Of a stretch of 32,349 nt of DNA, positions 1 through 7,008 are shown piece by piece. This DNA comes from Acidobacteriota bacterium (GTDB lineage: Bacteria; Actinomycetota; Acidimicrobiia; ATN3): assembly GCA_003577105.1 (NCBI GenBank), contig QEUQ01000029.1:1-32349 (forward strand), read 5' to 3'. Under the pieces are notes generated by a model. That model ran no database searches. It was given only the letters and a program-made list of their open reading frames with translations, and was not told the DNA's origin. A program made the position numbers and the translations under genes. The first letter of the stretch is position 1, and each line of letters starts with the position of its first letter.

Positions 1-1
1 C

Positions 2-91
2 AATATCGAGTGCGGCCGGGGAGCCAACTACGAACTTACAGCGCGATATCGGGACTGGCTGGAGTCGCTGAACTCAACTTGCGCGGCATAG
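2..91 (+). CDS. C-terminal end of a protein, possibly trypsin-like serine protease (partial)
   Basis: An open frame enters from the left edge and ends at TAG 89-91, giving 29 residues. The segment YELTARYRDWLESL has the Tyr-x5-Tyr-x2-Trp-Leu spacing of the last helix of trypsin-fold proteases (classically YTRVxxYxxWI), and a Cys lies 8 residues before the first Tyr. That spacing is the only evidence. The catalytic triad would be outside the window. The gene converges on the oxidoreductase, whose stop codon is 34 bases away. It could equally be an unrelated protein tail or a chance frame. Confidence 0.35.
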   Translation, partial: NIECGRGANYELTARYRDWLESLNSTCAA

Positions 92-125
92 GAGCATCAC
101 TGCGGAATAGGAAATTGCGGATGGC

Positions 126-1103
126 TTAGGGCGAGGGTGCTAATGCGGCGATTGTCTCCTCGGCCGATTGCGTTCCTTCGCCCTCGACGATGCCAATCAC
201 GACTTCGTCAGCGCCAGCTTCGACAAGGGATGTGATTCTTGACTTCACATGGTCAGCGGATCCGATCGCGGTCAGCTCCCCCACCATCTCCTCGTCAATT
301 GCATCAAGAGCGCCGCTCCGATCGCCTTCACCCCAAAGTCGGCGGACTGCTTCGACCTGAGACTCGAATCCCGCTTCACCAAAGACCGCAGCGTAAGCAT
401 CTACTGTCGAATATGAGACCAGCACTCGCTTGTAGGCGTCTATGGACTTTGCCGGTGAGTCAGTAATCGCCACATGGAGCATCACCGAGACGCCAAAGCT
501 GCGACCCGATAACTCCTTCAATTGCGGCACTAGGCCGGCAAGGCGAGAAGGCGTTATGTAGCTCATCAGGATTCCGTCAGCGAACTCAGTGGCGGCCTTT
601 GCCATGCCATCTCCAAGGGCGGCGACGACGAAATCGACGTCATCGGCTCCGTTGACTCTCAGGCGGAACCCCTTGATCTGATACCAATCGCCGCTGAAGT
701 CGACCCGTTCCCCCGACAAGCAGGCCGATACCGCTTCGACAAACTCCCGCACTTGCGCGACCGCGTTCTCCTGGATGAACGGACGGTCACACCACCTGCC
801 AACCACGTTGGGACTCGAGTGGCCAATGCCAAGCCTGATGCGGCCAGGAGCGAGTTGCGCGAGATTCGCGCATCCCATTGCCACGAGTGCGGGCGGACGG
901 GTTTGGATCGGAATCACTCCCGAGGCAATCGACGCGCTCTTGGTCGTTACTGCAGCTGCATGCATCAATCCAATGGCGTCTGCCTGATCGGACTCTGCAA
1001 ACCAGACCGAGCTGAAGCCCAGTCCGTCAGCCGCCTCAGCCAGCTTCATGACCCTTCCAGTTGGAAACACCTTCGAGGGCGAGAGGGTCAGTCCAAGATT
1101 CAT
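126..1103 (-). CDS. LLM-class (luciferase-like) F420-type oxidoreductase
   Basis: 325 residues, the usual size for bacterial luciferase-like monooxygenase-fold oxidoreductases of the F420-dependent type. The TIM-barrel start is clear: a beta strand at residues 1-6, then LAEAADGLGFSSVWFAE (21-37), typical of the family, and GRIRLGIG (87-94), the conserved strand before the cofactor site. The C-terminus GADEVVIGIVEG is also typical. By family it probably moves hydride to or from coenzyme F420 or flavin in the cytoplasm; the substrate cannot be read from sequence. It is the last gene of a three-gene operon: its ATG overlaps the stop of the SCP2 gene in an ATGA arrangement. The neighbours (sterol-carrier domain, enoyl-CoA isomerase-like protein) suggest lipid or acyl-CoA catabolism, which is inference. 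Flavin-dependent monooxygenase activity is an alternative. Confidence 0.85.
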   Translation of the reverse strand: MNLGLTLSPSKVFPTGRVMKLAEAADGLGFSSVWFAESDQADAIGLMHAAAVTTKSASIASGVIPIQTRPPALVAMGCANLAQLAPGRIRLGIGHSSPNVVGRWCDRPFIQENAVAQVREFVEAVSACLSGERVDFSGDWYQIKGFRLRVNGADDVDFVVAALGDGMAKAATEFADGILMSYITPSRLAGLVPQLKELSGRSFGVSVMLHVAITDSPAKSIDAYKRVLVSYSTVDAYAAVFGEAGFESQVEAVRRLWGEGDRSGALDAIDEEMVGELTAIGSADHVKSRITSLVEAGADEVVIGIVEGEGTQSAEETIAALAPSP

Positions 1104-1507
1104 CAGTCAGTCATCTCGCGCACGCGCGCAGTTACCTCGACACTAGTCGGATGCTGCTGCTGAGCGGCAAACTTCACCAGCTTGCCCATGTCTCCGGAGA
1201 CCTTGACCTTCCCCGTGGCCAGCGATGAAGCGGAGTCCAGCTCCCCGAGAATCATTCCTCTGGCGGTCTCGTAGTCGCCTTCTATGACAGCGTCTGGATC
1301 AAATGGCGGTTTGCCGCGACCCAGGTCAATCACAATCCCCTCGTCGACGATGATGAAGAAGTCCTCGCTGATTCCATCGGGCGGTATGTCATGCACACGC
1401 AGACCCAAGATCGTGCTGATGGACTTGATTTCTTCGGCAACCTCAGTCACCGACTCATATATGACCAAGGCCTGCTCGATCCACTCATCCGTCAAGAATT
1501 CCGCCAT
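1103..1507 (-). CDS. SCP2 sterol-binding domain protein
   Basis: 134 residues, the size of a stand-alone SCP2 domain. Residues 55-118 show the family pattern: beta strands around IVIDLG, then the segment DYETARGMILGELDSASS (79-96) and GKVKVSGDMGKLVKF (99-113), matching the SCP2 C-terminal signature in which a G-x-(I/V)-x-(I/V)-x-G-D strand is followed by a helix. SCP2 domains bind hydrophobic ligands such as sterols, fatty acids or acyl-CoAs in a cytoplasmic pocket and have no catalytic residues. The ATG lies two bases after the stop of the upstream crotonase-family gene, with an AGGTAGG ribosome site, and its TGA overlaps the ATG of the oxidoreductase. It may hold or deliver the substrate used by its operon partners; this is inferred from gene order. 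Confidence 0.8.
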   Translation of the reverse strand: MAEFLTDEWIEQALVIYESVTEVAEEIKSISTILGLRVHDIPPDGISEDFFIIVDEGIVIDLGRGKPPFDPDAVIEGDYETARGMILGELDSASSLATGKVKVSGDMGKLVKFAAQQQHPTSVEVTARVREMTD

Positions 1508-1509
1508 GG

Positions 1510-2298
1510 TTACCTACCTTTGAATTCGGGTTCACGCTTCTGAAGCCATGCGGCCATGGCCTCAATAAGATCTTCCGTTCCCATTGCGACTGACTGGGCG
1601 TGAGCTTCCGCCTCAAGCGCGCTTTCCATCGATGATGCGGCTCCTGCTCGCAGATTCTGTTTGATGAGCATTGTCTGAATGGGCGGGGCCTTAGTGATTC
1701 GCAGCGCGAGTTCTGACGAATCAGCGTCCAGTACGCCGTCAGGTACGACTTTATTGACAAGGCCGATCCGCTCGGCCTCCGGCGCGTCGACCATGTCTCC
1801 TGTTAGGGCAAGTTCGAAGGCCTTGTGAACCCCCACAAGCCTAGGTAGTAAGTAGCTTCCCCCGTAGTCGAGCACAAGTCCCCGCTTGACGAAGATCTGA
1901 GAGAAGCGGGCCGTCTCTGACGCGTAGACGATGTCACACCCAAGCGCCAAATTCGCGCCTGCGCCAACTGCAACTCCTCTAACGGCGGCGATGGTCGGCT
2001 TCGAGCACCAATGAAGAGCCAACGCCCCAGAGTGAATTTTCTTCATTCGAGCGAGAGCGGCGTGATATTGCGAACTTACGGCTACTTCGCCCCCTCCCGA
2101 TTTCAGATCAGCTCCCGAGCAGAAATCACCTCCAGCGCCAGTCACGAGAAGAACCCGGTCATCGGGAGTGCCATCGACTTCTCTGCAAATGCGCGCGAAC
2201 TCATCAAACATCTCGGCAGTCATCGCGTTCTTAGTGCTCGGCGATGAGATCGTGACCTTTGCGACACCGCCCTCACGCTCTAGTAGGACTTCGCCCAC
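1510..2298 (-). CDS. Enoyl-CoA hydratase/isomerase (crotonase) family protein, isomerase-like active site
   Basis: About 262 residues, normal for the crotonase fold. The oxyanion-hole segment FCSGADL and the segment AVRGVAVGAGANLALGCD are clear, as is GGSYLLPRLVG. Both catalytic glutamates of hydratases (rat Glu144 and Glu164) are replaced: the first position is Asn116 (in GAGANL) and the second Phe136. An Asp is kept at 144 (VLDYGG), as in PaaG-type isomerases. An isomerase role (double-bond shift or oxepin-type chemistry) is therefore more likely than hydration; this is inferred from residues. I chose GTG at 2298 because it has an AAAGGTG ribosome site 7 bases upstream and begins at the canonical family N-terminus; a TTG/ATG start at 2349/2346 would add about 17 unrelated residues. 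First gene of the operon with the SCP2 and F420-type genes. Confidence 0.85.
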   Translation of the reverse strand: MGEVLLEREGGVAKVTISSPSTKNAMTAEMFDEFARICREVDGTPDDRVLLVTGAGGDFCSGADLKSGGGEVAVSSQYHAALARMKKIHSGALALHWCSKPTIAAVRGVAVGAGANLALGCDIVYASETARFSQIFVKRGLVLDYGGSYLLPRLVGVHKAFELALTGDMVDAPEAERIGLVNKVVPDGVLDADSSELALRITKAPPIQTMLIKQNLRAGAASSMESALEAEAHAQSVAMGTEDLIEAMAAWLQKREPEFKGR

Positions 2299-2449
2299 AG
2301 CCGCACCTTTCGCCTCGGCAAGGCACGATGGCCCAGCAACGATCATCAATCATGATGAGCCGCCGTTTACTCGGCGGGACCTGAGAGGATATCGACCACC
2401 GCTCGTTGCTGGCGAGCGCGCTGAGTACCGTCAACCTACTCATAACGAG

Positions 2450-2458
2450 TGTTAGCCT
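2450..2458 (+). promoter_or_regulatory. Possible extended -10 promoter element for the 2504 gene
   Basis: TGTTAGCCT (TG-n-TAGCCT) lies about 45 bases before the start of the + strand gene. The same TAGCCT hexamer occurs before rpmB near the right edge. No convincing -35 box is seen at 16-18 bases, so this rests on the extended -10 alone. Confidence 0.25.
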
Positions 2459-2503
2459 GTCTGCTTTGAAGTCGATTCGTCGGCAATTGCAGATTGGGTG
2501 TCA

Positions 2504-3604
2504 ATGGCTCTCAACATGCGCAACCCCCTAATCAAGCGGCCAATCATGATGGCCGGAATCGAGGGGGGAGCGATCTTCATATTGACTCTCCTCGCAGGCG
2601 AGGCTATCGGCAAAGTTCTCCAGCTGAGCTTGATTGCTGCTGCAATAGCCAGCGTCGCCGGTCTCGCAATTGGCGCATTTGAAAAGGCCACGGTTAACCC
2701 GTCGAAATTCCAGGCCCCGACGAAGCGCGAGAAAGCCAAGGCGCAAAAGAAGAAGGAAGAAAAGAAGTCCGAGGAGAAGCCGGCACCCGTTGGTACGGCA
2801 TCGACTCCCGCCGACGCTTCGCAGACCAAGAGCTGGGCAGAAAGGGCAATAGATACAGGGGGCGCTGGAGCGTCGCCCAAGCCTGATGCGCAGGCCGAAG
2901 AGGTCCGGCCAGTACTCCCGACGGTAACGACATCTGCCGCCATGCCAAGCACTTCGGCACCCTCCCAATCGATGCTGCCGACGCCGCCCGCTCCGATCGG
3001 TGCGGACCAGGCCTCGCAGGGTCCGGCCCCGGCCGCTCCCGCTGCCCCGGAGTCGCCGCCGTCACAGCCCATGGCCCCCGAACCAGCCACTGCAAGCACC
3101 CAAGGCGAAGAGCAATCTCAGGCGGCTGCTCTTCTTAGTCAGCTGATGGGGGGCGACGACGCTTCGCCGCCTCCGGCTGCGCCTGCGCCTTCGACCGCGG
3201 AATCGCCTGCCGCAGCTCCTGGCTCGCCGCCCCCGGCGGCGGCAGAGACTCCGGCCACAGTCGGAGATGTGGACCTGAGCGCGGCGATCATTCACCCCGA
3301 AGCGGAATTGCGTGCTCACATCCGAGAACAGCTGCGGACAGCGGGATTCAGGGTGAGCGTTGAGCAGGAGGAGTTTCAGTCGGGTCTTGTGGCTTTGCTC
3401 GAGCAGCAACCTGACTTGATCATCACAGCTGCACCCCCGCTAGCGGAGGACTACTTCCAGAACGTAAGGCGCGCGTGCCAATACGGCGTCATAGTCCTAT
3501 ACGGCGACGACGATCCTGAAGGCATCGATCAGGTGACTGGGGTATGGCGGCCGTGGACACCGCTAAACGTTGCAGAACTGCGATCGGCGCTAGGGCTTCC
3601 GTAA
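2504..3604 (+). CDS. Membrane protein with Pro/Ala-rich linker and receiver-like C-terminal domain
   Basis: Not a family I can name. Reading from ATG 2504 (GTG 2498 adds two residues; neither has a strong ribosome site), there are 366 residues in four parts. Residues 13-60 hold two hydrophobic segments. Residues 70-92 are extremely Lys/Glu-rich (AKAQKKKEEKKSEEK). Residues 93-255 are a low-complexity Pro/Ala/Ser linker. Residues 260-366 form a compact domain with the alternating strand/helix look of a response-regulator receiver: ELRAHIREQLRTAGF, then PDLIITAAPP, VIVLYGDDDP and a closing RPWTPLNVAEL. At the position of the phospho-accepting Asp (PDLIILD in true receivers) there is Thr308, and the N-terminal acidic pair is missing, so it would be a pseudo-receiver. 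Likely membrane-tethered with the domain in the cytoplasm. Alone on its strand between minus-strand operons. Confidence 0.75.
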   Translation: MALNMRNPLIKRPIMMAGIEGGAIFILTLLAGEAIGKVLQLSLIAAAIASVAGLAIGAFEKATVNPSKFQAPTKREKAKAQKKKEEKKSEEKPAPVGTASTPADASQTKSWAERAIDTGGAGASPKPDAQAEEVRPVLPTVTTSAAMPSTSAPSQSMLPTPPAPIGADQASQGPAPAAPAAPESPPSQPMAPEPATASTQGEEQSQAAALLSQLMGGDDASPPPAAPAPSTAESPAAAPGSPPPAAAETPATVGDVDLSAAIIHPEAELRAHIREQLRTAGFRVSVEQEEFQSGLVALLEQQPDLIITAAPPLAEDYFQNVRRACQYGVIVLYGDDDPEGIDQVTGVWRPWTPLNVAELRSALGLP

Positions 3605-3616
3605 CCGACCGATTTC

Positions 3617-3970
3617 CTAGAACGCGGCCTCGATCCGGCGCACCTCGGTCCGGTCGCCGCCAGAAATCAGCACTTCCACAACGTCGAACCGAACTTCGTC
3701 CCACCGCCGTCGATCGATGGCCATCCAATTTTCGGCGAGTCTGCGAATCCGATGGCGCTTAGCGGCGGTCAGGGCCTCAGCTGGGGTGCCGTACCCGAAC
3801 CCCTTGCGGCTCTTGACCTCGCAGAAAACCAGAAGAGTCCCCATGCAGACGATCAAGTCGAGCTCGCCCAATCTCGTGCGCCAGTTGCGAGCCAGTACCT
3901 CGTACCCGGAATTCAGGTAGTGCTGCACAGCAGCATCCTCGCCTGTCCTGCCAGTCGCCAAATGTGACAT
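3617..3970 (-). CDS. yraN: YraN/UPF0102 family putative endonuclease-fold protein
   Basis: 117 residues, the usual length. The family core is intact: GRTGEDAAVQHYLNSGYEVLARNWR (residues 7-31), then GELDLIV with Glu36 and Asp38, and FCEVKSRKG with Glu51 and Lys53. This E-x-D...E-x-K set is the PD-(D/E)XK nuclease-like metal site, so a nucleic-acid role is likely, but the function of this family is not established. ATG start with an AAGGGGGG ribosome site 8 bases upstream. It ends the ribosome-maturation operon, 24 bases after the DUF2469 gene, a neighbourhood common in actinobacteria. It converges on the + strand receiver-like gene, whose stop is 12 bases away. Confidence 0.9.
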   Translation of the reverse strand: MSHLATGRTGEDAAVQHYLNSGYEVLARNWRTRLGELDLIVCMGTLLVFCEVKSRKGFGYGTPAEALTAAKRHRIRRLAENWMAIDRRRWDEVRFDVVEVLISGGDRTEVRRIEAAF

Positions 3971-3994
3971 CTCTATTCCCCCCTTTGCCCGAGC

Positions 3995-4285
3995 CTACGG
4001 CTCCTTCGCCAGCTCCTCGATGTTCACATCCCGAAAGGTCACGACTTGAACTCGATTGACAAAACGGGCGGGGCGGTACATGTCCCAAACCCAAGCGTCT
4101 CCCATCACGACCTCGAAATACGTACGGCCGTCGACCTCTCGCACCTTTAGGTCAACCTTGTTCGCCAAGTAGAACCTGCGCTCAGTCTCAACAACATAGG
4201 TGAACATTGGAAGTACGTCTCTGTACTCCTTGTAGAGCGCGAGCTCTATCTCGGTTTCGTACTTCTCAAGGTCCTCGGCGGACAC
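3995..4285 (-). CDS. DUF2469 family protein (actinobacterial)
   Basis: 96 residues. The sequence follows the conserved actinobacterial DUF2469 family closely: MSAEDLEKYETEIELALYKE at the start, YRDVLPMFTYVVETERRFYLAN (21-42) and DAWVWDMYRPARFV (63-76), ending in TFRDVNIEEL. The family has no known function. It is almost confined to actinobacteria and is the best taxonomic marker in this window. GTG start with a GAGGAGA ribosome site about 7 bases upstream. It lies 90 bases downstream of lepB. In many actinobacteria rnhB (RNase HII) separates lepB from this gene; here nothing does. Confidence 0.93.
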   Translation of the reverse strand: MSAEDLEKYETEIELALYKEYRDVLPMFTYVVETERRFYLANKVDLKVREVDGRTYFEVVMGDAWVWDMYRPARFVNRVQVVTFRDVNIEELAKEP

Positions 4286-4375
4286 TTCAACTCTCCTCAG
4301 TCACAGCCGGCCTCGCGGGGCGATACACACGGGGCATAAGCCATCATAAACCCGACTGGCGCACGCGTTTTCGAG

Positions 4376-5113
4376 CTATTGCGGCCCCGGCGCACAGGTC
4401 CCCACGCCTCCGGGCATGCCCCCAAACCGACTCGGCGGCCAGATCCGAAGCGCCGCGCGCCCCACTATCTCCTCCGAACGCACCGGGCCATAGACACGCG
4501 AATCAGACGAATTCTGACGGTTATCACCCATAACAAAGAACTCGTTGTCGGCTAGCTTGACCTCCAGGTCACCCTGGGTGAACACGCCCTGAGGCAGGTA
4601 GGGCTCCGGCGTTCGGACGCCGTCAATTATCAGTTGCCCACCCCGAACTTGAATTGTCTGACCAGGGCATCCGATTACTCTCTTGATCAAATGCCTGTTG
4701 CGTCCCTCACCGCCAAGCGACTCGACTACGCCGTCCTTTGCCTTGCCGAAGAAATTGCGATCATCGACGTGCCCGCGCTGGGCCGGATCGACGAAGACGA
4801 TGATGTCGCCTCTGTGCAAGCTCTCGGGCGAGTAAGTCAGCTTGTTGACGACGACTCTGTCACCGATCTGGAGAGTCGGTGTCATTGAAGCTGACGGAAT
4901 CCTGAACACTTGAAATGCAAAAGCCTTGATGAGTACAGCGACGGCCAGCGCGATTACAAACAGAAGCGGAAGTTCAAGCCAGAAAGAAATGGCCTTCTTC
5001 TTCGGCTTCTTCTTGCTCGATGGTCCACCCGCGCGCGCCGCTTCATCATCGGACGGTGCGTCTCCGAGGGCCTCCCAGACGTCCGGCTTGTCAGATCTGT
5101 TGTCGTCGGACAC
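4376..5113 (-). CDS. lepB: Signal peptidase I
   Basis: 245 residues. Membrane serine protease that removes signal peptides from exported proteins on the outer face of the membrane. Domains in order: a charged cytoplasmic N-terminus (1-40) rich in Lys just before the membrane, one transmembrane segment (about 43-67), then the catalytic domain. The box IPSASMTPTL holds the nucleophile Ser76, HLIKRVIG holds the general-base Lys144, and the GDNRQNSSDSR box is at 196-206. The C-terminal tail is short and Gly/Pro-rich. The GTG start directly follows the TAG of rplS with no gap, so translation is probably coupled. A single N-terminal transmembrane segment is typical of Gram-positive type enzymes. 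It does not process type IV prepilins, so it is unlikely to serve the pilin genes further along. Confidence 0.96.
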   Translation of the reverse strand: MSDDNRSDKPDVWEALGDAPSDDEAARAGGPSSKKKPKKKAISFWLELPLLFVIALAVAVLIKAFAFQVFRIPSASMTPTLQIGDRVVVNKLTYSPESLHRGDIIVFVDPAQRGHVDDRNFFGKAKDGVVESLGGEGRNRHLIKRVIGCPGQTIQVRGGQLIIDGVRTPEPYLPQGVFTQGDLEVKLADNEFFVMGDNRQNSSDSRVYGPVRSEEIVGRAALRIWPPSRFGGMPGGVGTCAPGPQ

Positions 5114-5455
5114 CTACTGGCGCTTTTCCTTGATTTTTGCGGCCTTGCCCACCCGGTCGCGCAAGTAGTAGAGCTTCGCCCGCCGGACATCGCCGCGAGT
5201 CACAACCTCAATCTCGCTAATGATGGGTGCATGCAGAGGAAATGTGCGCTCGACCCCGACGCCAAAACTTACCTTGCGAACCGTAAATGACTCCCTGAGT
5301 CCACCGCCTCGGCGCGATATCACGACTCCCTGGAACACCTGGACGCGCTCACGTCCGCCCTCGCGGATTCGGACATGCACCTTGACGGTATCGCCGGGAC
5401 CGAAATCAGGGTGCTCGCGCAGGCGCGTGCGCTCGATGAGGTCAAGTTTGTGCAT
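5114..5455 (-). CDS. rplS: Ribosomal protein bL19
   Basis: 113 residues, full length for bL19, a 50S protein at the subunit interface. Diagnostic stretches: [16 protein letters not shown] near the N-terminus, [16 protein letters not shown], then [20 protein letters not shown] and [13 protein letters not shown], all in the expected order. ATG start with a GGCAGGAG ribosome site about 9 bases upstream. Its stop abuts the lepB start. It follows trmD by 168 bases. That gap contains an extended -10-like element, so rplS may have its own promoter as well as read-through from the rpsP operon. Confidence 0.97.
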   Translation of the reverse strand: MHKLDLIERTRLREHPDFGPGDTVKVHVRIREGGRERVQVFQGVVISRRGGGLRESFTVRKVSFGVGVERTFPLHAPIISEIEVVTRGDVRRAKLYYLRDRVGKAAKIKEKRQ

Positions 5456-5560
5456 CGGTCTCGACTCCTGCCGGCTTCCGATCGGACTCCCTACGCAGCG
5501 AGATGAGCATTCAGGGGAATTCCACTGTGCGGCAGCTGCGCCTGATGAGTTGGGCTTATC

Positions 5561-5569
5561 AGATTAGCA
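5561..5569 (-). promoter_or_regulatory. Possible extended -10 promoter element upstream of rplS
   Basis: On the minus strand TGCTAATCT (TG-n-TAATCT) lies about 105 bases before the rplS start, inside the 168-base gap after trmD. The -10 hexamer matches TATAAT at four of six positions and has the extended TG. The -35 region at 17 bases (AGCCTG) is poor. The same TGCTAnnnT form occurs before rpmB and before the second pilin triplet. Confidence 0.4.
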
Positions 5570-5623
5570 CTTCTGCGCCGCGGCAGGCTACGCGCGCAAG
5601 CATCCGAAACCTACTTTGGCTGC

Positions 5624-6388
5624 TCATCCCTCTGATTCAAGCGGCCAAAGTCCCTGCGAGCGCAGCCACTCGACATCGGATTCGCTGATGTCCGCATTGG
5701 CCAGCAATTCGGGGCGCCTCTCGGCAGTTCGCCGCAACGACTCTCTCCGCCTCCAGCGGGCGATTTCGCCGTGATCCCCAGAGCGGAGAACCTCGGGCAC
5801 TTCCCATTCCCTGAACATAGCTGGGCGGGTGTACTGGGGGTACTCGAGAAGGTGATCGGCTTCAGGGGAATGCGATTCCGCTTTGGCGGATTCGAGATTG
5901 CCCATCACTCCCGGCACGAGGCGCGCGACGGCATCAATAACGACGAGCGCAGCCGCCTCTCCACCAGAAAGTACGAAATCACCCACTGAGAGTTCCTCAG
6001 TACACAAGTGTTCGATAACCCGCTGGTCAATGCCCTCGTAACGTCCACATACAAGGGTAATTGCGGAGCCTCCGGCGTAGGTTTGAGCAACCTCCGAATC
6101 GAATGGTCGGCCGGCGGCACTTAGGCAAACGACCGGCCCTCTCGCCATTTCATCAACGGCCTCCACCGCGCCAAAGATCGGCCCAGGGGCAAGAACCATG
6201 CCCGGACCGCCGCCAAAGGAATAGTCGTCAACCTCGCGCGGATTGTCCGCGTAGTTCCGCGGATCCACAAGATTGAAATCAAGCAAGCCTTGTTCTACTG
6301 CCTTGCCAATTAGGGATGTGCCGAGCGGGCCCTCGAAATACTCGGGAAACAAGGTAACAAGATTGAATCGAAATGCTCCGACCTTCAC
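5624..6388 (-). CDS. trmD: tRNA (guanine37-N1)-methyltransferase
   Basis: 254 residues, full length. It methylates G37 next to the anticodon using S-adenosylmethionine and prevents +1 frameshifting. The trefoil-knot SAM site is clear: LVCGRYEGIDQRV (112-124) and SVGDFVLSGGEAAALVVIDA (134-153). YPQYTRP and GDHGEIARWRR are also typical. Two oddities. The DDxPxGGGxGM box reads DDYSFGGGPGM, with Ser replacing Pro. In the segment that normally reads SAxxDS(F/H), with the catalytic general-base Asp (Asp169 in H. influenzae), this protein has SAKAESHS, so Glu171 takes that place. The GTG start overlaps the rimM stop by four bases (GTGA). Confidence 0.96.
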   Translation of the reverse strand: MKVGAFRFNLVTLFPEYFEGPLGTSLIGKAVEQGLLDFNLVDPRNYADNPREVDDYSFGGGPGMVLAPGPIFGAVEAVDEMARGPVVCLSAAGRPFDSEVAQTYAGGSAITLVCGRYEGIDQRVIEHLCTEELSVGDFVLSGGEAAALVVIDAVARLVPGVMGNLESAKAESHSPEADHLLEYPQYTRPAMFREWEVPEVLRSGDHGEIARWRRRESLRRTAERRPELLANADISESDVEWLRSQGLWPLESEG

Positions 6389-7002
6389 GACCCGGAATCC
6401 CCCGACTCGTCGCTGCCGATCCCAAAGAAGCTCTCGAGATCCACGCCCGCATCAAGTGTCATTAGGCCGCCATCGATATCGACACTCGGCACAAGCTCTC
6501 GCACAAATGGAATCAGGCGGCTGCCACGCTTTGTCCGGACCTCGAGAATCTCTTGTGCCGGATAGTCCAGTACATCAGTTACCTCACCAAGGTGCTCGCC
6601 ACGGGCAGAGACCACCTCGAGGCCAACGAGTGCATCGGGTAGAAACTGCCCCTCGGCAATGATCGCCTCCAATTCGGGAATTGACAGAAGCGCACCGCGA
6701 TAGCCCTCCGCCTCATCGCGGGTGCTACAGCCCTCCAGTCTCAACAACCACCTGCCTTGGTGCCTCCGTGAGCTGGTAATTTCCACGGCTCGCAGATCCT
6801 GGCCCGCCTGGGCCTCTCCACCGGATTCCCTTCCAGGAAATGACACGTGAACCACTGCTCCGGAATCAAAGCGCTCGGGAACGTCGCTCAAGAGCTGAGC
6901 GGTGATCTCTCCGGTCAGCCCATGGGGCTTATGAAGCAATCCGACAAGTAGGTGTCCGGGGGGTGGCTTGACGGCAGGGCGGCCTTTTCGGCTGCCACTC
7001 AT
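6385..7002 (-). CDS. rimM: Ribosome maturation factor RimM
   Basis: 205 residues. RimM helps assemble the head of the 30S subunit and binds uS19. The N-terminal RimM barrel starts at LLVGLLHKPHGLTGEITAQLLSD (residues 18-40; the G-x-HGLxGE motif is diagnostic). The C-terminal PRC-barrel follows, with LVGLEVVSARGEHLGEVTDVLDYPAQEILEV and then RLIPFVRELVPSVDID. The first 16 residues and the Ser/Gly/Asp-rich tail are variable. It starts 6 bases after khpA ends and overlaps trmD by four bases, the standard rpsP-khpA-rimM-trmD order. Confidence 0.96.
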   Translation of the reverse strand: MSGSRKGRPAVKPPPGHLLVGLLHKPHGLTGEITAQLLSDVPERFDSGAVVHVSFPGRESGGEAQAGQDLRAVEITSSRRHQGRWLLRLEGCSTRDEAEGYRGALLSIPELEAIIAEGQFLPDALVGLEVVSARGEHLGEVTDVLDYPAQEILEVRTKRGSRLIPFVRELVPSVDIDGGLMTLDAGVDLESFFGIGSDESGDSGS

Positions 7003-7008
7003 ATTCGA

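Noticed and set aside
2452-3099. Long minus-strand open frame opposite the 2504-3604 gene
   Set aside because: It reads as Gly/Ala/Ser-rich low complexity, the mirror of the Pro/Ala linker on the + strand, with no domain. The + strand frame has membrane segments, a charged block and a folded C-terminal domain.
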